A stretch of DNA of 64,000 nucleotides from Flavobacterium bizetiae (GCF_902804475.1 NZ_CADCSU010000045.1:1-64000), one strand, 5' to 3'. Numbered from the stretch's first letter, positions 52,421 through 63,200 are shown. Notes: generated by a model from the sequence alone, not told the origin. Made by a program: numbers and translations.

Positions 52421-53776
52421 TTATTTCTTCTCCTTTCCATTTGTTGCTTTTTCATCTGTCTTATAATAATTTGGAGGAAAACCATTCAGGTTACGCCATA
52501 TTTCGTACCATACCGATACGGTTTCTAACAGGGCTATACTTTGTGCACCGGCACCTATGCTGAGTTCTTTTGGCCATTTTTCTTCTTTGTTTCCATCGGG
52601 AGCAATTAGTACTCTGTATTTTCCGTTAGGACTTATAAAATTTTCGATGGCTACAATTTTACCTCCAAAGGTTCCGTAAGATAATCCCGGCCAACCTGAA
52701 AATACGATTCTTGGCCATCCGTCAAACCAAACACGTACATCTGCACCGCGATGCACCAACGGAAGATCGATAGGATCGACATAAGTTTCTACTGCTATAT
52801 CATAAGTAGCCGGCATAATGCTTACAATTGGCGTTCCTTCTTTTATAGTTTCGCCAAGCCCCGTTAATAATGCACGGTTTACATAACCGCTTTGAGGCGC
52901 TGTTATGTAGTACATTCCGTTTCTTATGCTGTAATTGGCATATTGATTCTCTAACTTATTGACCTGAGCTTCTGTATCATATTGTGTGCTTAAAGCGGTA
53001 AACTTATCACTTCTTGATTTCGAAATTTTTTCAGAATACTCTGCTTTGATTCGATTAATCTCGACTTTAGCATTTATGAGTTCATTTTTACTGCTCAAAA
53101 ATTTATTTTGCTGCGTAATAATATAAGCTTCGGATTCCTGCAATTTTAATCGTTTTTGCTCTACATCAGTCATTGGTTTTAGGCCTTCTTTGTTAAGTGC
53201 AGTAGAACGATTAAATTGTGTTTGCGCGATTCTTAATTGTGTTTTTACAGCTTCAAGATCCATACTGTCGCTTTTAATTTTCAGCAGGGCTTGTTTTATT
53301 TTATTTTGTGCTTGTTGTAATTTTAATTCTCTTTCGGCATTCAGCGAAGTCGCCTGATCGTTAAGAGAGGTTACTTTGTCTCCATAAGATTCTACTGCCA
53401 ACTTTTTAGCATCGACCTGTTCTTTGGTATTCCCCACTAAATTAGGATCTAAGTAATCTTCTTTGGTTTCTGAAATGAAAAGAATTGTATCTCCTTTTTT
53501 TACAAAATCACCTTCTTTTACAAACCATTTTTCTACCCTTCCGGCAATGGCGTTATGCACGGTTTGCGGTCTTTGATCGGGTTTTAAAGTCGTTACAGAT
53601 CCGCTTCCTGAAATATTTTGTGTCCAGGGCAGGAATAAGCAGGCAACGCCAAACAATAAAAACCCTACGATGACTCTGTTTAAAATTTTATAATGGGGTC
53701 TGCGGGCAACGCTGGTTATCGAAGCGTATTTTCCCGGAGTAATAAGTACATGATTATCTTTAGATATATTGAGCAT
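52421..53776 (-). CDS. HlyD-family membrane-fusion protein
   Basis: A 451-residue adaptor with one N-terminal transmembrane helix (residues about 31-50, ILNRVIVGFLLFGVACLFLPW), a lipoyl half-motif with AGRVEKWFVKEGDFVKKGDTILF (about 77-99), a long coiled coil (about 130-280) and a C-terminal beta-barrel with GLSYGTFGGKI. It would bridge the ABC protein to TolC. It begins 2 bp after the ABC gene and ends 1 bp before the TolC gene, so the three are one translation-coupled unit. Confidence 0.85.
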   Translation of the reverse strand: MLNISKDNHVLITPGKYASITSVARRPHYKILNRVIVGFLLFGVACLFLPWTQNISGSGSVTTLKPDQRPQTVHNAIAGRVEKWFVKEGDFVKKGDTILFISETKEDYLDPNLVGNTKEQVDAKKLAVESYGDKVTSLNDQATSLNAERELKLQQAQNKIKQALLKIKSDSMDLEAVKTQLRIAQTQFNRSTALNKEGLKPMTDVEQKRLKLQESEAYIITQQNKFLSSKNELINAKVEINRIKAEYSEKISKSRSDKFTALSTQYDTEAQVNKLENQYANYSIRNGMYYITAPQSGYVNRALLTGLGETIKEGTPIVSIMPATYDIAVETYVDPIDLPLVHRGADVRVWFDGWPRIVFSGWPGLSYGTFGGKIVAIENFISPNGKYRVLIAPDGNKEEKWPKELSIGAGAQSIALLETVSVWYEIWRNLNGFPPNYYKTDEKATNGKEKK

Positions 53777-53778
53777 GA

Positions 53779-55434
53779 TTAAAGCTTTATGTCGTTAATA
53801 ATTTTTCCGTCATCGATCGTGATCATACGGTCGCATTTGTTCATCCAGATATCATTTTTAGAAGTCAGGATAACCGTCCAGTTATGTTCATCAGAAAGTA
53901 AAAAATCAACAATTTTACCTGAAGTCATTTCGTCCATTTTATCAACGGGATCTTCGAGGAATAATATATTCGGTTTGTTTACAATGCTTCGCGCCAAAAG
54001 AATTTTTTGAACATCTGAAGCCGAAAGCTCACGTCCGCCCGGATGAATCTGATTTTCAAGTCCGTTAGGAAAAGTTTTAATGTACGGCGTAAGGCAAACA
54101 TTGTCTAAAGCCCATTTTAGTTCATCATTATCAATAGTTTCGTTACCAAAAAGAATATTTTCTCTGATGGTTCCGGCAAAAAGCGTATCGCCTTGTAAAA
54201 ATGTACCCGCTTGCGCTCTGTATGTATTTTCGTCCAGACGATTCATATAGTTGTCTGTAATGTACATGGTACCGCTTTCTGGTTCAAGTAAACCTGAAAG
54301 TAAGCGTAACAGCGTACTTTTTCCGGCTCCGTTTGGTCCTCTTAAAATGATTTTTTCGCCCTGAGATATTTTCAGGTTAATATTTTTAAGAGATTTTTTG
54401 TTGTGATCGGGATAATTGTAAGCAACACTTTCAGTTTCGATATTAATACCGGTATCGTTTACGGCTGAAGTTTGCGGAATACCTGAAATCTCCATATCTG
54501 TAACCTGACCAATTTTTTCGACAGAAGTCAATACATCATAAAAAGATTCTAATCCAAAAATTATTTTTTCTACCGAATTGATCAGCAATACAATGACAAT
54601 TTCAGCTGCCACAAACTGCCCGATATTCATTTGATGGTGAATTACCAGAAAACCGCCAATCGACAAAAGGGCAGCCGTAACAATAACTTTAAAAATAGTG
54701 AGCTGAATGTATTGTTTTTTCATTACCTGAAAATGCTTCTCGCGATAGTTAATGTATTGACTCACATAACCATCGTTTCTGTTTAATGCATATTCGAAAC
54801 CGCCTTTTCTTCTAAAACTTTCACGATTGCGTGCAATTTCCTGAATCCAGGCTGCTACTTTATACTTAAACTTAGATTCGTTGAGACTTGTTTCTAAACC
54901 GTCTTTGTACGAAAATTTAAAAATCACATAAAGGATAACGATAAATAAAAGTCCGATTACGGTAAAAAAGGAATGGTACAAAACCAGCAATATGATACCA
55001 AAACCTACTTGCAAAAAGGCAGCACAAAAATCCAGCAGCAATTTTGCAGTTCCTTTTTGAACCATAAGCGTATCAAAAAAGCGGTTGGCTTTTTCAGGCG
55101 CATACTCAGAATACATTTCTTTAAATTTAATTAAAGGCATTCTGTAAGCGAATTCAAATGAGGTACGTACAAAAATTCTTTGTTGCAGATTCTCGACGAT
55201 TCGAAGTTGTAAAATGATTAATACACCGCCAAAACCAACTCCAACGGTTACTAAAAAAACCAATACTACCCACGAAACACTTAGTTGTCCGCTTTGAATA
55301 AAATTAATGATGGCCTGAATTCCTAAAGGCAGGGAAAGATTTACGAGACCCGCAAAAGCGGCGTAAAATATAATTTGATATACGTCGCGCTTATCAAGTG
55401 CCAGTAAATTATAAAAACGTTTTAATGGTGTCAT
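53779..55434 (-). CDS. ABC transporter with fused TMD-NBD and degenerate ATPase motifs
   Basis: A 551-residue ABC protein: six-helix membrane domain (about 18-300) and ATPase domain (about 330-551). Walker A is intact (GPNGAGKST, 366-374). The signature, normally LSGGQ, is L470-S-A-S-D474. Walker B and catalytic Glu read LFL-Glu494-Asp495 instead of LLLDE. The H-loop His is absent (LTSKND, 523-528). The D-loop is DKMD. Such changes would usually abolish hydrolysis, so either a partner subunit drives the pump or the ATPase is slow or regulatory. It is the first gene of the ABC-HlyD-TolC unit. Confidence 0.82.
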   Translation of the reverse strand: MTPLKRFYNLLALDKRDVYQIIFYAAFAGLVNLSLPLGIQAIINFIQSGQLSVSWVVLVFLVTVGVGFGGVLIILQLRIVENLQQRIFVRTSFEFAYRMPLIKFKEMYSEYAPEKANRFFDTLMVQKGTAKLLLDFCAAFLQVGFGIILLVLYHSFFTVIGLLFIVILYVIFKFSYKDGLETSLNESKFKYKVAAWIQEIARNRESFRRKGGFEYALNRNDGYVSQYINYREKHFQVMKKQYIQLTIFKVIVTAALLSIGGFLVIHHQMNIGQFVAAEIVIVLLINSVEKIIFGLESFYDVLTSVEKIGQVTDMEISGIPQTSAVNDTGINIETESVAYNYPDHNKKSLKNINLKISQGEKIILRGPNGAGKSTLLRLLSGLLEPESGTMYITDNYMNRLDENTYRAQAGTFLQGDTLFAGTIRENILFGNETIDNDELKWALDNVCLTPYIKTFPNGLENQIHPGGRELSASDVQKILLARSIVNKPNILFLEDPVDKMDEMTSGKIVDFLLSDEHNWTVILTSKNDIWMNKCDRMITIDDGKIINDIKL

Positions 55435-55541
55435 GAATTTATATATAAATACAAGATTAATAGATAGAAAATAATGTACGATAAATACCGTATTAAGGAT
55501 GCTAGATTTTCATTTAAATCTACAAAAAAAAAGTGAAATAT

Positions 55542-55946
55542 TTATACAATCATCTCAGGAGGAGGCAAATAAATCTTGCCATGAAATGCAAATAAAAAGA
55601 CGGGGTTGTCTGTATAATTTTTGGCTTTTGATGCAATCTGCAAATATAATCCCGGTAAAAAAGCTTCGAACGGAACCAGATATTCTAATAAAACAATTCC
55701 TTTTGCCAGTTTAGCGGTTTTAGTATCTTTTGTTTCATAGTCATCTAATTCTTCCGCAATTCTGTCGCATTTGAATATTTTTTTCAAGAAATTGCAGGTA
55801 ATCCCTTTTACAGAATCTACCTCGGTATTATTATTTATGATCTGGCTGAAACTACTGGATATATTAATGCTGCTCATTAAAAAATAGCCAATTAGTAACG
55901 CCTGAAGGCATTTACACAAAAAACTATTTTTAATTTTATTCAACAT
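55542..55946 (-). CDS. small exported hypothetical protein upstream of the ABC operon
   Basis: A 134-residue protein with a signal-like N-terminus (basic LNKIKNSF then hydrophobic residues 15-33), two cysteines in the mature part (Cys51, Cys59), a second hydrophobic stretch at about 83-103 and a C-terminal PPPEMIV. No family recognised. It lies 107 bp upstream of the ABC gene, in the same direction, and may be exported by, or assist, that system. The ORF could also be a false call, since it is short and without known homologues. Confidence 0.5.
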   Translation of the reverse strand: MLNKIKNSFLCKCLQALLIGYFLMSSINISSSFSQIINNNTEVDSVKGITCNFLKKIFKCDRIAEELDDYETKDTKTAKLAKGIVLLEYLVPFEAFLPGLYLQIASKAKNYTDNPVFLFAFHGKIYLPPPEMIV

Positions 55947-56318
55947 CTATTAAAATACTATTACAAAAAAGAACTCTTGATCTCCGTTTTTTCTCTTGAA
56001 AACCAATTCAGATTCAAGGTTCTTTTTCTAAAAAAAAACAATAATCGCGCAATTTAAATCTAAATTTTCGCTGCCACATTAGAGGAACATTAGAATTTCA
56101 AGACACGCAAACAAAACACTAATTATCAGTTATTTAAAAAACACAGAAACTTTTATTTATTTGCTTTTTTTCCAAAACTTACTTTTTTATAAAAAAAAAG
56201 ATACAAGATTAAAACTCCAATTTTCATGTAAAACCTGCGTTGTACAATGATTTCTAAATGCAAAAACCGCTTTTTTCAACAATAGAAAAAAGCGGTTTAT
56301 TTAGAAGATGATTTCCTT
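55947..56318. other. gene-free spacer
   Basis: A 372-bp A/T-rich spacer upstream of the small exported protein and downstream of the phosphatase gene. It holds the hairpin at 56264-56298; nothing else recognisable. Confidence 0.6.
56264..56298 (-). terminator. terminator of the phosphatase gene
   Basis: Perfect 14-bp inverted repeat AAACCGCTTTTTTC / GAAAAAAGCGGTTT with a 7-nt loop, 20 bp past the stop codon on the minus strand; the stem itself supplies a T-run. Confidence 0.85.
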
Positions 56319-58142
56319 TTATTTTTTAGATAAAACTTCCATAATCTTAGTATAGATTTCGGTATTTTGATAAACACCAGTAAAATTTTGTGCGCCTGGA
56401 CCGTAAGCAAAAACCGGAACGGGAACAGCTGTATGATCGTTGGTACTAAAACTTCCGTGTACGTAACCTTTTTCTATACTTCCGTCGATTAGCGAAAGTC
56501 CACCCGTTTCGTGATCGGCTGTAACGATCAAAAGGGTTTCCGGATTTTTATCTACAAATTCCATAGCTTGTCCTACCACTTTGTCAAAATCAAGCATTTC
56601 GCGAACTATATATTCTACATTATTTTGGTGTCCGCCATAATCGATTTGTGCACCTTCGGCCATAATAAAAAACGGATTTTTAGTTTTGGTAAAAGTTGAG
56701 GTAGCTTTCGCCAAAGATTTCGTTAGAAAATCTCCTCTTCCGTTTTTCATAGAAACCACCGAAGCATCATCCAAAACAATAAATTTGAAGTTTTTAATCG
56801 TATCAAGTGAACTGAATTTATCCGAAAAAGTATAGCCTTTTTGCATTAAAACTTTCGACAAGTCTTTACCATCCTTTCTTGTTGTAAATTCTTTTGTTCC
56901 ACCGCCAATTAAAATATCCGATGGATTTGATAAAAAGTCTTCGGCAATAGGCTCGCTGTAACTTCTTTCCGGCTGATGTGCATAAAAGCAGGCTGGCGTA
57001 GCATCAGTTATATTTCCTGCTGAAATTATGGCCGTTTTAAAGTTTCTTTTTGCCAATTGTTGCGTGATCAATTCCAGAGGTTTTCCGCTTTCATCAACAC
57101 TTATAAAACGATTATTGGTTTTATGTCCCGTTGCCATTGCTGTTGCTCCCGCAGCCGAATCGGTAATATAACTGTCGGATGATTTAGTGATCGAAAGCCC
57201 TTGTGTTGGAATATTAAACAAACTCAGCTGACCTTTATTTGCGGTGTAACCCGAATAAATTTGCGTTAATCCCATTCCGTCACCAATTAGTAGAATAACA
57301 TTTTTAGGTTGTTTTTTCGAAAATGTCAATCCGTTTCTGGGAACGTATGCCTGATGAAACTCCGTATTTTGATAAAAAGTCGATTTAATATTATTGATGA
57401 AATGCGTTAATTCCGGTACATTATCGGTACCAATAAAATCAACTTTTAGGTTCATCAATGTCATCCAGGTATTTACATTATCATGCGTAGCCCAAAAACG
57501 CACTTTTTTGTTCTGATCGTGTACTTTTTTAATGATGGCCTGCACTTTTTCGGCGTCAGCCTGAGTCATTACTCCTTTACCATTCCAGATGGTGATTTGT
57601 TTTAAATCCTCGCTAATCATTTCGACGCGGGATAATTGTTCCGGAGTATAGTTTTCGTTTAATCTTCCGTCAAAATAAATAAAGTCCGGATAGTCTTTCC
57701 AGTTTGTTGGCGAAGGTCTGTTTCCTGAAATGACCACTTTTATATTTTTATTCGAAATTAAATCAGGATATGTTTTTAATTGTTGCGCAATTAATTTTAA
57801 AGTCGGCTCAGCTTCTGTTTTGATGTCAATCATTAAAATTAAAGGTTTATTACTCGGGTAAGCTTTTCCGCCTAAAGATTTTAATTTATTAGAAAGTGGA
57901 TCCAGGTATTGGCTTTTAAGCGTATTCTGAGGCGTAATTTCTTTTGAAGTATGCGCCACAAAAAGTTCATTATTTACAATAAAAACATCGGCTTCGATAA
58001 CACCGGTTTCGTTAGAATACGCTTCGTAAAAAGGAAGTTTACTCGCATAATCATTGTGCGAATGTATGTTTGATGAACTGTATTCCTGTGCTTGCGCAAA
58101 CAAGAAAAACTGGAGGCAAAAAAGGGTGATTATTTTTTTCAT
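56319..58142 (-). CDS. phosphodiesterase-like domain fused to alkaline phosphatase
   Basis: A 607-residue exported fusion (signal peptide 1-18). Residues about 22-250 look like a GDPD-type TIM barrel, with IHSHNDY (27-32), IEADV (49-53) and a DIKTE motif, the pattern for phosphodiester cleavage. Residues about 275-607 are a PhoA-type alkaline phosphatase: LLIGDGMG (Asp288), ITDSAAGATAMATG (nucleophile Ser329), GGGTKEF and ADHETGG for the metal sites. A fused diesterase and monoesterase could release free phosphate from glycerophosphodiesters or related molecules without intermediate diffusion. It lies 569 bp downstream of susD2. Confidence 0.82.
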   Translation of the reverse strand: MKKIITLFCLQFFLFAQAQEYSSSNIHSHNDYASKLPFYEAYSNETGVIEADVFIVNNELFVAHTSKEITPQNTLKSQYLDPLSNKLKSLGGKAYPSNKPLILMIDIKTEAEPTLKLIAQQLKTYPDLISNKNIKVVISGNRPSPTNWKDYPDFIYFDGRLNENYTPEQLSRVEMISEDLKQITIWNGKGVMTQADAEKVQAIIKKVHDQNKKVRFWATHDNVNTWMTLMNLKVDFIGTDNVPELTHFINNIKSTFYQNTEFHQAYVPRNGLTFSKKQPKNVILLIGDGMGLTQIYSGYTANKGQLSLFNIPTQGLSITKSSDSYITDSAAGATAMATGHKTNNRFISVDESGKPLELITQQLAKRNFKTAIISAGNITDATPACFYAHQPERSYSEPIAEDFLSNPSDILIGGGTKEFTTRKDGKDLSKVLMQKGYTFSDKFSSLDTIKNFKFIVLDDASVVSMKNGRGDFLTKSLAKATSTFTKTKNPFFIMAEGAQIDYGGHQNNVEYIVREMLDFDKVVGQAMEFVDKNPETLLIVTADHETGGLSLIDGSIEKGYVHGSFSTNDHTAVPVPVFAYGPGAQNFTGVYQNTEIYTKIMEVLSKK

Positions 58143-58193
58143 TGGAAAAATTGGGTTTGTTTATTTTCTAAAGTTGTTGGTGACTTATCTCAT

Positions 58194-58370
58194 TTTTGTC
58201 ATTTCGAGGAACGAGAAATCTCACTAGAAATTCCGCAAACAATGTCGATAATCTTTGTCGAATTCCGAGTGAGATTTCTCCCTTCGGTCGAAATGACAAG
58301 ATTGTGCGTAATTCCAATCTTTGTAGAATTTCTCGCGAAGATTTCTCCTTCGTCGAAATTGACAATATTG
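58194..58370. repeat. degenerate 'TTTCGACGAAGGAG' repeat units
   Basis: Outer arms 'tgtcatttcgaggaacgagaaatctca' (58196-58222) and complementary 'tgagatttctcccttcggtcgaaatgaca' (58270-58298), then another 'gaagatttctccttcgtcgaaattgaca' at 58336-58363. Same family as the perfect inverted repeat at 13609-13708. Confidence 0.7.
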
Positions 58371-58394
58371 GGGTTATTTTTTTCATACTATTAA

Positions 58395-58483
58395 AGCTCC
58401 AGCGGAGCGATATATATGTCACCCCGATGGGGCCTTTTTTATCTTAAAATTGAATTGCTATAGATATATCGTCCCGTTGGGAC
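58395..58483. repeat. short-palindrome array, third copy
   Basis: AGCTCCAGCGGAGCG (58395-58409), GTCACCCCGATGGGGCC (58418-58434) and GTCCCGTTGGGAC (58471-58483): the units seen around the OXA gene, here in the opposite orientation. Confidence 0.75.
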
Positions 58484-58650
58484 TTACTTTAATTACTCGT
58501 TTAAATTGTTTACCAACGATTAAAAATCATTTTAATCTTATTATCCCAATAGCTATTGGGAGTGGCTATAAAATTTAAACACAAACCAGCCTTTTCCTAA
58601 AAAAAGACTGGCTTATTATTATATAAAATTCATTTGTTTTTTTCTTACCA

Positions 58651-58674
58651 CTGCAAGCTCCGACAAGCTTGCAG
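58651..58674 (-). terminator. hairpin after susD2
   Basis: CTGCAAGCT / AGCTTGCAG, 6-nt loop, 38 bp past the susD2 stop on the minus strand. It may end or thin transcription before the phosphatase gene; there is no strong T-run. Confidence 0.55.
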
Positions 58675-58711
58675 AGTAGAAAAAACTAAACAAACAAAAT
58701 GAAACTACAAA

Positions 58712-60247
58712 CTACCAACCTTTATTTTGCGTAAGCGCTCCTTTGCTCACTGCGATTTCATCTGGTGGTATTGGCCAAACGTGGTGAATTGCAGGATTAA
58801 AATTACGGGCAGGATAAATTACGGTTCCGTTATAATGGTGTAATGGTTTTGCGTAAGTTGCCTGAGCATCTCCCCAACGTACTAAATCGAAATGACGGTC
58901 TGTCCATTCTCCGGCCAATTCGCAACGTCTTTCTCTTTTTAAATCGGTTAATGTTGCTCCTGCAAGATTTCCTAAACCTGCACGACGACGAATCATATTA
59001 ATTTCGGTATCAGCATTTAAGCCTTTCATTAATTTGGCTTCTGCCAACATTAAAATCACATCAGCATAACGTAAAAGAGGCACGTTTAAAGCTGTCGAAG
59101 GTTTGTCTCCATTCGCATTTACATAACGAATGTCGATTCCGCCAGAAGTTGTTTTAGGGTAACCAAACGGCTCCATATATTTATTAAACTGATATCCTGT
59201 TCTGTTACTAGAACTTACCTGATATTTTCCTTCGTTGAAAGTTACTAATTCACCAAAATACATGAATTTATCTCCTTTTTGTAAAATTGTAGCGCTACGT
59301 CTTTTATCTGCCGGATCATAAGTATCGAACAATTCTTTGGTAGGATAAAAATTTCCCCAACCGTTGTAAACTCCCCAACCTTTATCCTCTAAACAAACTC
59401 CAGGAAAAATAGAACCTAAAGAAGTATTTTCGGCACTTGAAGTTACAGACCAGATATATTCTGTAGACCAGTTATTTTTAATTTTAAATACATCTTCAAA
59501 ATTGTCTAATAACTTATGTTTTCCGCTGTTTACGATCATATTGGCATATTTAATCGCATTGTCCCAATCTTTTGCATACAAATAAGTACGCACTAAATAT
59601 CCCCATGCAGCTGTTTTATGAGCACGTCCGTAATTGTCTGGCGTAAGCTCATTAAAATAAGGCAATAAATCTGCTGCTTTTACTAAATCTGCTGCGATAT
59701 AGGCGTAGTTTTCGGCTACGTTTTTAGCTCTTGGTACGTAAACATTTGTAGGGTCATCACGATCCTGAATTGGAATTCCGGCGCGATCATCACCATAATG
59801 GTAAGCCAATTCTAAATGCATTACAGCATGATTAAAATAAGCCTCACCCAACATCATATTTTTAGTTTTATCATCTAAATTAATCTTAGGGATATTGCGA
59901 ATTACGTCGTTGCAACGTTTCATAATTTCGTAGTGAATTCTCCAGATATCTTTGGTATCAGACTCGGCACCATCAACAATAAAATTCTTGATACGTTCTG
60001 CATTTTGTCTTGGTTTTGTACCAATATCGTCACTCGCATTGTTCAGCCAGAAAAAACCACGACCGTACATATTATCATCAGAATATAAAGCATAAATAGC
60101 GTTTACTCCTGCTTTTGCATCTGCCGGAGTTTTCCAGAAATTGGCGCTTGAAGGTGCTCCTTGCGGAATCAAATCAAGTTCGCTTTCGCAAGCTGTAGTA
60201 CTTAATAAAAGCACAAAACTCAATACTAAAAGACTTAAATTTTTCAT
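58712..60247 (-). CDS. SusD-like lipoprotein, second pair
   Basis: A 511-residue outer-membrane lipoprotein (lipobox TTAC, Cys20) of the RagB/SusD family: LDLIPQGAPSSANFWKTPADAKAGVNAIY near the N-terminus and the C-terminal LKRERRCELAGEWTDRHFDLVRWGD block and an IPPDEIAVSKGALTQNKGW ending, typical of SusD. It pairs with the SusC 19 bp upstream. Substrate unknown; the nearby phosphatase fusion suggests a phosphorylated nutrient. Confidence 0.9.
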   Translation of the reverse strand: MKNLSLLVLSFVLLLSTTACESELDLIPQGAPSSANFWKTPADAKAGVNAIYALYSDDNMYGRGFFWLNNASDDIGTKPRQNAERIKNFIVDGAESDTKDIWRIHYEIMKRCNDVIRNIPKINLDDKTKNMMLGEAYFNHAVMHLELAYHYGDDRAGIPIQDRDDPTNVYVPRAKNVAENYAYIAADLVKAADLLPYFNELTPDNYGRAHKTAAWGYLVRTYLYAKDWDNAIKYANMIVNSGKHKLLDNFEDVFKIKNNWSTEYIWSVTSSAENTSLGSIFPGVCLEDKGWGVYNGWGNFYPTKELFDTYDPADKRRSATILQKGDKFMYFGELVTFNEGKYQVSSSNRTGYQFNKYMEPFGYPKTTSGGIDIRYVNANGDKPSTALNVPLLRYADVILMLAEAKLMKGLNADTEINMIRRRAGLGNLAGATLTDLKRERRCELAGEWTDRHFDLVRWGDAQATYAKPLHHYNGTVIYPARNFNPAIHHVWPIPPDEIAVSKGALTQNKGW

Positions 60248-60266
60248 TTTATTTGTTTTATATTTT

Positions 60267-63200
60267 TTAAAAAGTTGCGTTTACACCTGTCATATAAATA
60301 CGGGAAAGAGGATATTTCCCTAAGTCCATACCAAAGTTTTTAAGCCCAACTTCCGGATCCATTCCTGAATAATTTGTGATCGTAAAAAGGTTTTGTCCTG
60401 AGATAAAAAATCTAAGTTTCGCTTTTCCGTGCAACCATTGATCATTTACTGTATACCCTATAGAAAGGTTTCTTAATCTTACGAAAGAAGCATCTTCGAT
60501 ATAAAAATCAGAGATTCTACCAAAGTTATTGTTGTTATCTGTTGCTGAAAGTACCGGAATACTCGTATTGGTATTCGTTGGCGACCAGGCATTTTTAGAT
60601 TCTGCCAATAAATTATATCCAGGAAAAGAACCGTTTAAACCTGTATGTTTTACAGCATTAAAAACACTATTTCCGGCAGCTCCGCTAAAAAAGATATTCA
60701 TGTCGAAACCTTTATATCTAAAATTCGTGTTTAAACTAAAAGTTGTTTTAGGAAAAGGATTTCCAAGCACTACTCTGTCGTTGTTATTGATCACACCGTC
60801 TCCGTTTACATCTTTAAATTTAATATCTCCTGCAACTGCATTTGGCTGATATATTTCGCCTTTTGCATTTACATACGCTTTTGCCTCTGCATTACTCTGA
60901 AATAATCCGTCTGTAGAATATCCGTAAAAAGCACCAACCGGACTTCCTACCTGATAGATATTTGCCAATGGTAAACTACGAACTCTGCTTAAATTTAAAG
61001 GTTCAAGTGAAGTCAAATCGTCTTTGATCGAAACAATTTTATTACTCAAAAATGCGGCATTCGCTGTAATATCAAATTTAAAATCTCCGCGTGTTTTTTG
61101 ATACATCAAACTCAATTCAAGACCTTTGTTTTCTACATCTCCAGAGTTTACAATTCTGCCTTTTGGAGTTCCTGAAACACCCGGAAGCTGATCACGAACC
61201 AACATGTCTTTGTTTGTTTTTACGTAAGCATCTACAGATCCTGATAATGCATTATTGAATAAGCTAAAATCTAAACCTAAATTGGTTTGCTCAGAGCTTT
61301 CCCATCTTAAATTTGGGTTTGATAATTCGCTTTCTGAATATCCGTAATTGATTGTTGGAGTTGATCCTACTAAAGCTTGTGTCTGGTTTAACGGTACACT
61401 AAACTGGTATGGCCCCAGGTTTCCTAAGTTTCCTATTTGTCCCCAGCTTCCGCGTAATTTTAAGTTGCTGATGATTGGGTTAATGCCTTTCATGAATCCT
61501 TCTTCAGAGATTAACCAACCTGCAGAAACAGATGGATACACTTTCCAACGATTTGCTGAAGTTAATTTTGAAGTTCCGTCACGACGCACAATTCCTGAAA
61601 TCAAATACTTTTGGTTAAAGTCGTAATTCAGCCTTCCTACGTACGAAGAGATAATTTCTTCGGCCATACCTGCTTCTATTTGCTGAACCAGTTTCGCATT
61701 TAGCAAATAACGTTGTGATGCATCTTCGCTGTCAAAACCTGTTCCTTGTACGGTATAGAAATCTCTTTTGGTTTGTTGATACGTATATCCTGCCAAAGCT
61801 TTGAAATTATGTTTACCTAGTGATTTTTCGTAAGAAACCGTTTGCTCACTTAACAAATCTGTTGTTGTTGAGTTAGTTAAAGTCAATCTGTTGAAATCGA
61901 ATATTTTTCCCGGTTCTGTAATTTTAGTTGCAAAATCAGTCGCGTTGTTTTGTATTCTGGTATAACCCCAGTTCGATTTTATTTTTAAACCATCGATAAT
62001 TTCCCATTCAGCATACGGATTAATTAAAACCGTCGAAACAGGATTTCTGTTGTCTAATCTTTTTAAATACGCCACCGGATTAATTACGTCTCCGTAAGAA
62101 CCAATGTATTTTTCAGGAACTCCACCAAATTGTCCTGAACCATCTTCTCTGTAAATAGTAGCATTTGGCGGATAAAAAATCGCTGCCAAAATTGCTCCTG
62201 TATAACCACTTGTAGTATTGGCTGCCTGACCATCAGTTAAAGAATAAGAAAAGTTTTCTCCAAAGGTAAAATTAGGCGCCAGTTTAAAAGAAGAGTTGGC
62301 TCTTGCCGTATATCTTGTTCCGTAAGTATTCAATAAAATACCTTCGTTTTTTCTATAACTTCCTGATAAAAAGAAATTCGATTTCTCTGTTTTTCCGTTT
62401 ACAGAAATCGATAAATCCTGTATTTCGCCTGTACGGAAAATTTCATCCATCCAGTTTGTTTTTGTTGTTCTTGCTGTTGGTTCAAAAGCAGGATCAAAAG
62501 CAGGAATTCTTGGCATTCCGGCATTATCTCTCGCCGTGTTCATCGCATCAGCATATCCTGCCGCATCCAGAACATCCAGTTTTTTGGCTACACTCTGAAA
62601 ACCTCCCTGATAATTTACATTCACATTAATATGATCTGAAATTCCTTTTTTAGACGTAATTAAAATTACACCTCCAGAAGCTCTCGCACCATAAATTGCT
62701 GCCGAAGCCGCATCTTTCAAAACACTAATCGAAGCAATATCATTTGGGTTTAAAGTATTTAAAGATCCGCTGTAGATGATTCCGTCAAGAACAATAAGAG
62801 GCGTTTCGGCATTCAAAGAACCAATACCACGAATGTTAATCGTTGGCTCAGCCGTAGGATCTCCACCGTTGTTAATTACCGTAACACCCGCCACAGTTCC
62901 TTGCAATAATTCGGCTGCACTATTATACGTTCTGCTCGAAGATTCTTTCATAGAAACAGTTCCAACAGCCCCTAAAACCTCGTTCTTTTTTACAGAACCA
63001 TATCCCATAACTACCACTTCCTGTAGTTGTTTCATATCGGCCAATAACTTAACGCTTATGTTTTTATCTGAACTTGTTACTTTTACTTCTTGCGTAACGT
63101 AACCTACGTACGAAAAAACAAGTATCGCCTGAGATAAGTTGATTTCCATCTTGAAAGTTCCGTCAAAATCTGTTGTTGCTGTTGCATCAGAATCTTTGTC

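Larger units (their letters stand above)
58143..58711. other. gene-free spacer of dispersed repeats
   Basis: A 569-bp spacer. It contains 'TTTCGACGAAGGAGAAATC'-type units at 58194-58370, a palindrome array at 58395-58483, a 'cccaatagctattggg' palindrome at about 58545-58560 and a 9-bp hairpin at 58651-58674. Short open frames here are repeat artefacts. Confidence 0.65.

Noticed and set aside
58092..58447. Three open frames of 83-100 codons
   Set aside because: They consist of the TTTCGACGAAGGAG-type repeats and palindromes; translation is low-complexity and unrelated to any family.
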